Assembly (NCBI RefSeq): GCF_013426205.1
Contig: NC_089428.1
Location: 62,001-126,000 of the forward strand
From: Metarhizium brunneum
Taxonomy: Eukaryota > Ascomycota > Sordariomycetes > Hypocreales > Clavicipitaceae
DNA length: 64,000 nt
Reading direction: 5' to 3'
Shown here: one piece after another, positions 1 to 10,768 of the stretch
Position numbering within the stretch: position 1 is the stretch's first letter
Layout: the number at the start of each line of letters is the position of its first letter
Made by a program: the position numbers and the translations under genes
The notes under the pieces: generated by a model
What the model saw: only the letters and a program-made list of their open reading frames with translations
What the model was told of the DNA's origin: nothing
The model's database searches: none

Positions 1-1575
1 GAAATGTTTTCCTGTTGGTGCGGGGAAATATCGCTGTACAGCTTGTTCTTGTGTGGCTGTCAGCCTTGCAGGCGTTTCTTCCTCGCTTCGTTCGTCTTCG
101 GACGCTTCTGGAGTATCTAGGATTGCGTTGTCGTCATCGACGCTCATTTCCCTTACTCTATCTTCCGGTTCGTCGAAGGTGGTGAGGATTTGTGCGTCTT
201 GCTCCTCCCTATATTGTTGTTCCCTTCGATTCTTCCTTGCTTCTGCTTGTTGTCGCACCCAATCGAGAATTTCTTGGTGCGAGTCTTCGTCCAAATATTC
301 TGGCGATTTTGGTTCATGGAGTTCCTTTCGTCCCGTCATTGCAAGCGTTCTCTTTTCCATTGATTGTTCGTCCAGGTCTTCTTGTACCAGTTGTTTGGCT
401 ACTTGCAGTCCGTTTCCTATGAAGTTCATAATTTTCTTCTTTGGTTTTCTTGGTTCTTTTGGAAACCATCCTCTTTCTTGTTTGCTGCTCATGTGAACGT
501 AGCAGTTGTCGTCATAGCAGAAGGTCCAGTTGAGGTTCTTATGTTCCACCTCTGATTCGGTAACTTCGATTTTCTGTTGGTTAGTAGAATTGAGTTGTTT
601 CTTACCTCCTTCTGGTACTGGCTTCCATTCTTTCCTGGGTTTCTTGCATTTATTGGCGAAATGTCCTGGTTTTCCGCAGTTGTAGCATTTCTTTTCCTTT
701 TTGTCGTCTTTCTTGGTAGCGTCAAGCTCCATTCGTCCAGGGTTAAGAGTGTGACCATAGGCAATAGGTTCGTCACGCTTTCTGCGTTGATTGGCTTGGT
801 AACTCTTCCCTTTGGCAGGGCTCCAGGTTCCTTTACCCTGTTTCTTCTGTATGCGTCGCTGATACTGTCTGTCGTCGATTCGTACCGCCATAGCGATGTA
901 GTCCGATAAGTTGTCTGGTCTGTTCTCCCTGTAGAGTTCATCTTTGACTTCTTCCTTAAGTCCTTTATAGAAAGCTGACATAAGAGGTTCGTCCTCCCAG
1001 TCAAGCTGAGATGCAAGTTGTCTGAAGCGAGCGGCATAATCGGATGCCGATCCCTTCTGCTTGAGCCCGTCGATGTAGTACTCAGCAGCCCTAGCTTCGT
1101 CAACTGTTCCAAAGGCCTTTTTGATAGCTTTTTCGAATTCATCGTAACTTTCGAAAATGGTGTTGGTTTCTTCTTCGCGGTCGTCTTTTTCTTTGTTAAG
1201 GTAGTCCCTCATAATGGGTTCAAACCATGCGAGTGCCACTCCCGTCATACACCCTCCTGCGTGCAGTACCTTGGCAGAGGATTCTTCCATTTTGGTCGGG
1301 AATTGTCGGTGGTAAGCCCTGAGTTGAGTGAGGAATCCTTGAAGCGCACCCGGGGATCCGTCGTACGGTCCTGGTGCCCTGGGTCTAAGGATTTCTCCCA
1401 AGTCCTTTTTAATTGTGGCCGCAGTCGTGGCTTGTTCCTGCCGTTCTTCTTCCATCTGTTGGACCCGTTCCCGAAGGCGTATGATCTCAGCAAGCATGTC
1501 GTGAGCAGAGATGGTGGTTGGTCCCTCTCGGGTTTCATTGGATCCAGATGCGGTGGTAGTCTCGCGTGGTGCCAT
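1..1575 (-). CDS. LTR retrotransposon Gag polyprotein, 5' part (runs off the left edge)
   Basis: Gag of a Ty3/gypsy-type element, the nucleocapsid protein that packages element RNA. The frame starting at ATG 1575 is open for 525 codons to the window edge with no stop. An acidic/coiled N-terminus (about residues 20-55, rich in E/R/Q) is followed by a retrotransposon-gag core (ALAWFEPIMRDYLN, about residue 117; later YKGLKEEVKDELY) and a CCHC zinc knuckle of pattern CX2CX4HX4C (CYNCGKPGHFANKC) whose first Cys is residue 297 (codon 687-685). The C-terminal part is highly charged. The gene lies just inside the LTR at 1639-2074, so this is the element's 5' end and pol should lie left of the window. 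GC content is normal and there are no nonsense changes, unlike the ruined copies to the right, so this copy looks young or escaped RIP. Confidence 0.9.
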   Translation of the reverse strand, partial: MAPRETTTASGSNETREGPTTISAHDMLAEIIRLRERVQQMEEERQEQATTAATIKKDLGEILRPRAPGPYDGSPGALQGFLTQLRAYHRQFPTKMEESSAKVLHAGGCMTGVALAWFEPIMRDYLNKEKDDREEETNTIFESYDEFEKAIKKAFGTVDEARAAEYYIDGLKQKGSASDYAARFRQLASQLDWEDEPLMSAFYKGLKEEVKDELYRENRPDNLSDYIAMAVRIDDRQYQRRIQKKQGKGTWSPAKGKSYQANQRRKRDEPIAYGHTLNPGRMELDATKKDDKKEKKCYNCGKPGHFANKCKKPRKEWKPVPEGGKKQLNSTNQQKIEVTESEVEHKNLNWTFCYDDNCYVHMSSKQERGWFPKEPRKPKKKIMNFIGNGLQVAKQLVQEDLDEQSMEKRTLAMTGRKELHEPKSPEYLDEDSHQEILDWVRQQAEARKNRREQQYREEQDAQILTTFDEPEDRVREMSVDDDNAILDTPEASEDERSEEETPARLTATQEQAVQRYFPAPTGKHF

Positions 1576-1638
1576 GTTGACAGTTATCAGGTATTGCTCA
1601 GAGTGACGCGGTAGTAGTCTGAACAAGAGCTTTCAACG

Positions 1639-2074
1639 TGTAACGGCTAAGGTTCCCAAGGGATAAACTAGTCGTAGTTTATGTTGGCAGAGCCACTAGG
1701 GCAGTCAATCTGAGCAGTTGGGTGTTACGTTGGTAATAGGTCGTAGACCGTAACCAAGTGATCAGAGTCAAAGAGTTGTAAGCGAGGCTTATTCAATGTA
1801 ATGATCTGTGTTGAAAGCTAAGGAGCTAGAGGCTATCTATGAAGCGAATTTGGGGGTCCCTATATACTACGGTTGCTAGTTATCGCGGAGGTGAGCATCC
1901 TCGATGCTCACTTCCAAACACTGGTGAGCGTTGTGCATGCTCACTTATAATAACTGAGCGTCCTTCCCATTGGTCCTGTCGTGCCGACCAATGTTCCGTG
2001 GCCCGTCATGCCTGTGCCGCCCGGCGGCTCCATGCAGCCGGCCCAACCTGCAGCCTACGTGCTGGGTCGTAACA
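1639..2074 (-). repeat. 5' LTR of the intact retrotransposon
   Basis: A 436-bp long terminal repeat. Read on the minus strand it starts TGTTACGACC and ends AGCCGTTACA, giving inverted TGTTAC/GTAACA ends. Its limits are supported by two RIP-mutated copies (5070-5505, same orientation, also 436 bp; 10329-10768, opposite orientation). It contains two small hairpins built on GTGAGC...GCTCAC (1891-1911 and 1924-1944). The first bases inside the LTR do not obviously match a tRNA 3' end, so I could not assign a primer-binding site. Confidence 0.85.
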
Positions 2075-2077
2075 TTA

Positions 2078-3203
2078 GCCTAAAATCTTATTTTACTTTA
2101 ATTAGCCTATCCTCTAGTTAATTAGTAGATTACTCTCTTATAACTATAAGTACCCTAATACTAGGTTATATTCTAATATATTTATAATATTAAGTTAAAT
2201 TACTTCTAAATAACCTTAAATCTATACTTTAAGATAATTAATCTCTTAGTTAATAATTCTATTATTATAAGTAAAAAGTTTTCCTTTAATATTAATTAAC
2301 TTATATAATACCTTTTTATATTTCCATAGTAATTAATAATAATTTATAACTTTAAGTAAAATATAATTACTTATTATACTATTATTTATAAGTATATAAA
2401 TATAATATCTTATAACTTTAGCGTTTAATACTATCTTATTACTTTATTTATTCTAGGTTATATTAAGGGTTATTAGTATCTTTCTTTTTATACCAGCTTA
2501 TAGCCTTTTTATAAATAATATACCTTATTTTTTAAGTTTTTTAGAATAAATTCTTTTATAATTTATTATTTTATTTCTTAGTATTATTTTATAAGTCTAG
2601 TTTTATTTTATAGGTACTTAAAGTAAAACCTATTATTAAATATTTAATATAAGTAATTATAAATTTAGTTTTTTATTTTTTTATATTTTTTATATTTTAG
2701 GTTATTATAATTTATTATATATTTCTTATTATATCTAGGGTTAAACTTTTATTTATTATATTATTTATTTAATTATTATTTATTATAATATATTAATTTT
2801 ATAATTCCCTTAGGATCTTTTTATTTAAGTATATCTAATACTTATTATATTTATTTATATATTACTAATATTTTATATTACTACTTATACTACTTTTTAG
2901 CCTTATTTATTATATATTTTAAGTAATTTAATAATAGGTATATTATATAGTCTTTTATTTTATATTAAGGTAACTTAAGTAATAACTTTCTTTTATATAT
3001 TAGGATTTTTCTCTTATATATATACTAATACTATTACTTATTCTTTATATATATATATAACTAATATATATCTAATTTATATACGTTTATAGGATTTATA
3101 TAAGCTTAATATTTAATAAGTATATTTAAATTAGGTTTTAAAATTATTATTTAATTATTATTAATTATTTTTATTTTTTATTTTAAAAGTTCTTATTTAA
3201 AGT
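2078..3203 (-). repeat. Left arm of a 1.1-kb inverted repeat (RIP-mutated)
   Basis: An extremely AT-rich stretch whose reverse complement aligns along its length with 5506-6630. For example the end near 2078-2290 matches 6406-6630, and the end near 3180-3203 matches 5506-5530. In the right arm the sequence runs on into a RIP-ruined zinc-knuckle gag and pol, so both arms are probably the 5' internal part of a gypsy-type element, here on the minus strand and cut by the LTR at 2074. No open reading frame survives. Confidence 0.7.
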
Positions 3204-5069
3204 ATAATACTTTAATTAAATATCCTTTTATCTTAATTAAAAATATATCTAATTATACTTTAGTTTAAAAGTATACTTAATATATTATAAATATATATAA
3301 TACCTATATTAAATATATATATTCTAAGTATCTTAGTAAAAGCTTAGAATTATTTTCCTTTTCTTCTTTTAAAAACTATAATATTTAATTTTTTATTATT
3401 ATAATAGTATTTATTATTAAAATAAGAATTATAAAATATTTTCTTATTAATATAAGGAAATATTATTATATAGCTTATTCTTATATAATTATTAGCCTTA
3501 TAAGTGTTTTTTCTTTACTTTATTTATTTTTAAATACTTCTAGAGTATCTAAGATTATATTATTATTATTAATACTTATTTCCCTTATTTTATTTTTTAA
3601 TTTATTAAAGGTAATAAAAATTTATATATTTTACTTCTCCTTATATTATTATTCCCTTTAAATCTTTTTTACTTTTACTTATTATTATACCTAATTAAGA
3701 ATTTCTTAGTATAAGTTTTTATTTAAATATTTTAGCGATTTTAGTTTATAAAGTTCCTTTTATCTTATTATTATAAGCGTTTTTTTTTTATTAATTATTT
3801 ATTTAGGTTTTCTTATATTAATTATTTAGCTACTTATAGTCTATTTCTTATAAAGTTTATAATTTTTTTTTTTAGTTTTCTTAGTTTTTTTAGAAATTAT
3901 CCTCTTTCTTATTTATTACTTATATAAATATAATAATTATTATTATAATAAAAGGTCTAGTTAAGGTTTTTATATTTCACCTTTAATTTAATAACTTTAA
4001 TTTTTTATTAATTAATAAAATTAAGTTATTTCTTATCTCCTTTTAGTACTAGCTTTTATTTTTTCTTAGGTTTCTTATATTTATTAGTAAAATATCTTAG
4101 TTTTTTATAATTATAATATTTTTTTTCCTTTTTATTATTTTTCTTAGTAATATTAAGCTTTATTTATCTAGGGTTAAAAATATAACTATAAGTAATAGGT
4201 TTATTATACTTTTTATATTAATTAGCTTAATAACTTTTCCCTTTAATAAGGCTTTAGGTTTCTTTACCTTATTTTTTTTATATATATTATTAATATTATT
4301 TATTATTAATTTGTATTATTATAATAATATAATCTAATAAGTTATTTAATTTATTCTCTTTATAAAGTTTATTTTTAACTTCTTCCTTAAGCCCTTTATA
4401 AAAAACTAATATAAAAGGTTTATCCTCCTAGTTAAGCTAAGATATAAGTTATTTAAAGTAAGCAATATAATTAGATATTAATCCCTTTTACTTAAGCCTA
4501 TTAATATAATACTTAATAGCTCTAGCTTTATTAATTATTTTAAAGGCCTTTTTAATAGCTTTTTTAAACTTATTATAACTTTTAAAAATAATATTAATTT
4601 CTTCTTTATAATTATCTTTTTTTTTATTAAGATAATCCCTTATAATAAGTTTAAATTATATAAGTATTACTTTTATTATATATTTTCTTATATATAATAC
4701 CTTAATAAAAGATTCTTTTATTTTAATTAAGAATTATTAATAATAAGCTTTAAGTTAAGTAAGGAATCCTTAAAGTATACCTAAAAATCCATTATATAAT
4801 TCTAGTATTCTAGGTCTAAAAATTTCTTTTAAGTCCTTTTTAATTATAATTATAATTATAGCTTATTCTTATTATTCTTTTTTTATTTATTAGACCTATT
4901 CCTAAAAGTATATAATCTTAGTAAGTATATTATAAGTAAAAATAATTATTAATTTTTCTTAGGTTTTATTTAATTTAAATATAATAATAGTCTTATATAA
5001 TATTATATTAATAGTTATTAGGTATTACTTAGAGTAATATAATAATAGTCTAAATAAGAGCTTTTAACG
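3204..5069 (-). mobile_element. RIP-destroyed copy of the gag region
   Basis: From about 3433 this sequence aligns base for base with 1-1638 at an offset of about 3430, with almost every CpG turned into TpA and most CpA/TpG into TpA. For instance the intact TTCCTCGCTTCGTTCG (about 78) reads TTTCTTTACTTTATTTA here. It is the gag/leader of a second copy of the same element, no longer coding. About 3204-3432 is presumably the continuation of gag/pol for which the window has no intact counterpart; I could not confirm this. Confidence 0.8.
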
Positions 5070-5505
5070 TATAATAATTAAGGTTTTTAAGAGATAAACT
5101 AATTATAATTTATATTAGTAAAGCTATTAAGGCAGTTAATCTAAGTAATTAGGTGTTATATTAATAATAAGTTATAAATTATAACTAAGTAATCAGAGTT
5201 AAAAAGTTATAAGTAAAGCTTATTTAATATAATAATTATTATTAAAAGCTAAGAAGTTAAAGTTTATTTATAAAGTAAAATTAAGGGTTCTTATATATTA
5301 TGATTATTAGTTATTATAAAGGTAAGTATTCTTAATACTTACTTTTAAATACTAGTAAGTATTATATATACTTACTTATAATAACTAAGTATTCTTCCTA
5401 TTAATCTTATTATATTAACTAATATTCTATAGCCTGTTATGCTTATACCGCCTAGCGGCTCTATGCAGCCGGCCTAACTTGCAGCCTACGTGCTGGGTCG
5501 TAATA
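5070..5505 (-). repeat. RIP-mutated 5' LTR of the second copy
   Basis: A 436-bp copy of the LTR at 1639-2074, same orientation and length. The inner part is heavily C-to-T/G-to-A mutated, but the outermost 70 or so bases (about 5432-5505, with GCAGCCTACGTGCTGGGTCG) are nearly unchanged. The inverted-repeat arm begins directly at 5506. Confidence 0.85.
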
Positions 5506-6630
5506 ACTTTAAATAAAAACTCTTAAAATAAAAAATAAAAATAATTAATAATAATTAAATAATAATTTTAAAACCTAATTTATATATACCTATTAAATAC
5601 TAAGCTTATATAAATCCTATAAATATATATAAATCAAATATATACTAGTTATATATATATATAAAAAATAAGTAATAATATTAATATATATATAAAAAAA
5701 ATTTTTAATATATAAAAAAAAATTATTACTTAAATTACCTTAATATAAAATAAAAAACTATATAATATACTTATTATTAAATTACTTAAAATATATAATA
5801 AATAAAGCTAAAAAATAGTATAAGTAATAATATAAAATACTAGTAATATATAAATAAATATAATAAGTATTAGATATACTTAAATAAAAAAATCCTAAGA
5901 AAATTATAAAATTAATATATTATAATAAATAAAAGCTAAATAAGTAATATTATAAATAAAAATTTAACCCTAAATATAATAAAAAATATATAATAAATTA
6001 TAATAACTTAAAATATAAAAAGTATAAAAAAATAAAAAACTAAATTTATAATTATTTATATTAAATATTTAATAATAGGTTTTACTTTAAGTACTTATAA
6101 AATAAAACTAGACTTATAAAATAATACTAAGAAATAAAATAATAAATCGCAGAAAAATCTATTCTAAAAAACTTAAAAAATAAAGTATATTATTTATAAA
6201 AAAGCTATAAGCTAGTATAAAAAGAAAAATATTAATAACCTTTAATATAATTTAAAATAAATAAAGTAATAAAATAATATTAAATACTAAAGTTATAAAA
6301 TATCATGTTTATATACTTATAAATAATAATATAATAAGTAATTATATTTTACTTAAAGTTATTAATTATTATTAATTATTATAAAAATATAAAAAAATAT
6401 TATATAAGTTAATTAATATTAAAGAAAAACTTTTTACTTATAATAATAGAATTATTAATTAAAAAATTAATTATCTTAAAGTATAAATTTAAGATTATTT
6501 AAAAGTAATTTAACTTAATATTATAAATATATTAAAATATAACCTAGTATTAAAGTACTTATAATTATAAAAAAATAACCTACTAATTAACTAAAAAATA
6601 AGCTAATTAAAGTAAAATAAGACTTTAAGC
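5506..6630 (+). repeat. Right arm of the 1.1-kb inverted repeat (RIP-mutated)
   Basis: Reverse-complement match to 2078-3203. It abuts the outer edge of the LTR at 5505 without a gap and continues rightward into a ruined gag/pol reading in the plus direction. No coding capacity remains. Confidence 0.7.
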
Positions 6631-9600
6631 TAATAAAATCAATAAAATTTAAAAAAAAAACGAAATTTTATTATAACTTAGCTTATAAATAAAGTTCTAA
6701 AAAAAAGAAACCTTTAAGTAAATTATCTAAGAACTAATAATAATAAATAAATAATATAAAAATAATAAGTATAAAAGAAAAAATAATTAGATTTATTATA
6801 ATAACCTTAATAATACTATAAACCAGAATATAAATAATAATAAGTAATAAAAAGATAAAAGCTAAAATCTAAAAGGTTATTATTACTTTAAGAAAAAACC
6901 TTATAAATATAAATAAAAAACTTAAAGAAAAAAAGAAAAATAAGAATAATAAAAATAATAAAAGCCTAATAATAAAAGAAAAAAAACTTAAAAATATCTC
7001 TAAGAAATACTAAAAATATAAAAAATTATTTATAAAAGAATTAAAAACCAAATTACTTAAATATAATTAATAAAATTATAAAATTAAATTAATAAATAAA
7101 AAGTTAATAATATTTTATAAGATTTATAACTTAAATATAAAAGAACTTAAAATATTATAAAAATATATTAATAAGATATTAATAAAAGGTTATATTAAAG
7201 TATTAATATTAAAAGCTAAATACCTAGTTATATTTATTCTAAAGAAAAACAAAAAATTATAATTAATAATAGATTATTAGTAATTAAACACGATTATTAT
7301 AAAAAATAAAATACTATTATTATTAATATTAGAACTATAAAACTAATTATATAATATAAATTAGTTTACTATAATAAACCTAAAAAGAGTATATAACTTA
7401 ATTTAAATAAAAAAGGGTTATAAATAAATAATAGCCTTTAGAATAAAATTCGGATTATTTAAATACTTAGTAATACTAATAAGGCTTATTAATATACTAA
7501 TAATATTCTAAAAAATAATTAATAATATACTATAAAATTATTTCAATAATATTATAATAATATATTTTAATAATATATTAATCTTCTTAAAAACCCTAAA
7601 AAACTATAAAAAATATATATATATAATACTAAAAACGCTATAAAATACTAAATTATTACTTAAACTAATAAAATATAAGTTTTATATATAAGAAGTAAAC
7701 TTTTTAAAATATATAATATAATTAAATAAAATATAAATAAAAAAAATAAAAATTAAAATAATAAAAAACTAGCTAATATTAAAAAATATTAAGAATATAT
7801 AAAGCTTTAAAAGCTTTATAAATTACTATAAAAAATTTATTAAAAGCTATAATAAAATTATAATACTTTTAAATAAACTTACTAAGAAAAATAAATAATA
7901 AAATTAAAATAATAAGGCATAATATACCTTTAATAAGATTAAAAAACTTATTATATTTAAACTTATTTTAAAAACTTTTAACTTAAAAAAAAATAGAATT
8001 AAAAACTAATTTATTAGATTTTACTTTAAGAATATAAGTTAAATAAAAAAATAATAATAAAAAACTATATTTTATTATATTTTACTTAAAAAAACTTTAT
8101 AAAATAAAACTTAATTACCTTATTTATAATAAAGAATTCTTAGTAATTATTAATACTTTTAAGAAATTTAAATATTACCTTATAGGAAGTAAATATAAAG
8201 TTAAGATATATACTAATTATAAAAATATCTTTTACTTTATAATAATATAATAATTAAATAAATAATAAATTTAATAAGCTAAATATCTTTTAGAATTTAA
8301 CTATAAAATTATTTATTAAAAAAAATCTAAAAATAAATAAGTAAACGCTTTAAATTAAAAAAGTAATTATAATATAAAAGTACTTATAATAATAAAATAA
8401 CTCCTTAAAATTAATATAAATAATAATTTTTAGTAAAAATAACTAAATATTATACTAAAAGTATAAAATAAAAACCTAGTATATAAGAAAATCTAATAAT
8501 AAGTAAAAGAAAAGGTTAGGTTTATAAACACGCTAAAAAAATATCTTATAAAACCTAGAATTATCCTAAAGTACTATAAAAAAACCTAAATACCTTTAGA
8601 GTTATAAGAAGAATATATTAAAGAAATATATAAATATTTAGTTTATAAATATTAAGAAATCTATAAAATACTAAATAAAATATAATAATAATATAATTTC
8701 TTAGAAATTAAGAAAATAATTAAAAAGGTTATTAATAAATATATATAATATAAAAAAAGTAAGGCTTTATAATATAAGCTATATAAAAAATTATAACTAT
8801 TACTAGTATTAATATAATTATAAGAATTAATAGCTTTTAATTATATTATAAAGCTATTAATATTAAAAGAACTAATAACTAATATAAAATATAATAATAT
8901 ATTTATAGTTATAAATAAACTTATAAAGTATAAATACTTTTTATTATATAAAAAAATAAGTAATATAAAAAAACTTATATATATATTTTTATAAATAATA
9001 ATAAGTAATTATAAGTTATTAAAAGAAATTATATTAAATAAAAAAAGTATATTTACCTTTAAATTTTAATAAGTACTTATAATATAACTTAAAATAAATT
9101 ATAAGTTAAGTACTATATATTATTTATAAATAAATAAATAAATAAAAAAATTAAAAAAACTAATTTTTAAGAAAAGAAATATAATTTACTTACTCTAATA
9201 AAATATTAAAATAATATAATTAAGTAATAAATTAAACTATAAAAAATTAAGACTATTTACTATTAAAAAACAAATATTAATAAATAATTATAAACTTTTA
9301 TTACTAAAAATTATAAGAAATTATCCTATAATATATATTTTACTTCTTAAGAAAATATTAAATAATATACTAATAAAAAAAAATATTAAAGTCCTAAATA
9401 ATAAAAAATATAAAGTAAAATAAATTCTAAATATAAGAATAAAAAATAAAATATATTAATACCTTATTAAGTAAAAAAACTATAAATATAAAAAAAATAT
9501 ATAAAAACTTATAAAGTACCTAAAAAAGTACTAGTATTTATTAAGGCAGTTTTACTAAAAGGTATAAAAGGTATAAAAGAACCTAGATTTAAGAACTTTT

Positions 9601-10328
9601 TACTTAACCTAAAAGTAAACTAATTACTCTTTTTAAGAACACCTATTATACCTAAATTATTTGTTACTTAATACTTATAAGTATTTAAAGTAAGTAAAAT
9701 TCTATTCTTAGTATTTAACTTTATTATATTATAATAAAATAATTCTAAACTCTTATTTTTAACATGATTTTAGATTTTTTATATTTAAGTTAATTAATTT
9801 ATAATTATAAAAAGCTAAAACTAAAAGTTAATTAGCTATATATAAAGCTTTAATAGCTTATTACTTACTTTTTTTTCCTTTAACTTTAGTTTTTTTTATT
9901 ACTTTAATAAGTATATTACTAAAAAAATATTATTAATAAAAGAATATAAATAAAATAAAGGCCGTAATAATACTTATAAGAAAAAGCTACTAAAATATTA
10001 TTATATAAGCAACCACGCTATATATACTTATTATATTATAATTTCTTATTTATTATATAATAAGATTTACTATTTTTAAAATAATAAGTATAAGGTATAT
10101 TTAAGGGGCAATTAAATAAATTTATAATACTAATAAAATTAGCACGTTTATAACTATTATTTTTCTTTATATTTAATTTTAGCTTAAAAATATAACCAGA
10201 TATAATATTAATAAAATATTTTAAAGAATAAAAGAAAAAGGGAATTTACTAATAAAAAAAGGGCTATAAAGCTATTTATAAAACAAGACTTAGGTCTTAA
10301 AAATAAAACTATAAGAGAGGGGATATTA
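6631..10328 (+). mobile_element. RIP-destroyed gypsy-type gag-pol (knuckle, RT, RNase H, integrase region)
   Basis: A decayed internal region of a plus-strand LTR element. Around 6865-6905 the bases read as a zinc knuckle with its Cys codons turned to Tyr (KGYYY then KKP). Around 7240-7500 the remains of reverse transcriptase are recognisable, including a frame resembling FGLFKYLVMPFGLTNAP near 7450-7500. RNase H-like and integrase-like remains would fall at about 8050-9400 by order. Stops occur every few codons. The element ends in the LTR at 10329-10768. Domain calls are by eye from a heavily mutated sequence; the RT piece is the strongest. Confidence 0.6.
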
Positions 10329-10768
10329 TATTATAACCTAGTTATATATAAAAAGCAAGCTATAAGTTAGGCTAGCTATATAAGCTATAAAGCAGTATAA
10401 GCAAGGCAAATAATAAATTAATAATTAGAGTAACTATTATATCTAGATTATAAAAAGAACTATAATTTATATAAGTAAAATCATAGTTATAATAATAATC
10501 TAGAGGGAAATATTATAATAAGAAAAGTAATTTATTATAATATATAAAAACCTTTAATTTTACTTTATAAATAGATTTTAGCTTCTTAGCTTTTAATATA
10601 AATTATTATATTAAATAAGCTTTACTTATAACTCTTTAACTTTAATTACTTAATTATAATTTATAACCTATTATTAATATAATAACTAACCGCTTAGATT
10701 AACTGCCCTAGTTGTTTTGCTAATATAAACTACAACTAGTTTATCCCTTAGGAACCTTAGCCGTTACA
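10329..10768 (+). repeat. RIP-mutated 3' LTR in plus orientation
   Basis: Reverse-complement match to the LTR at 1639-2074, about 440 bp, from TATTATAACC (ruined TGTTACGACC) to AGCCGTTACA. The last 80 bases (about 10689-10768) are the best preserved. It closes the plus-strand element whose pol lies to its left. Confidence 0.75.

Noticed and set aside
489..1142. 217-aa open frame on the minus strand
   Set aside because: Shadow of the gag gene in another frame; the zinc knuckle and gag core are in the frame starting at 1575.
1839..2072. 77-aa frame inside the LTR
   Set aside because: Lies wholly within the 436-bp LTR; no coding evidence.
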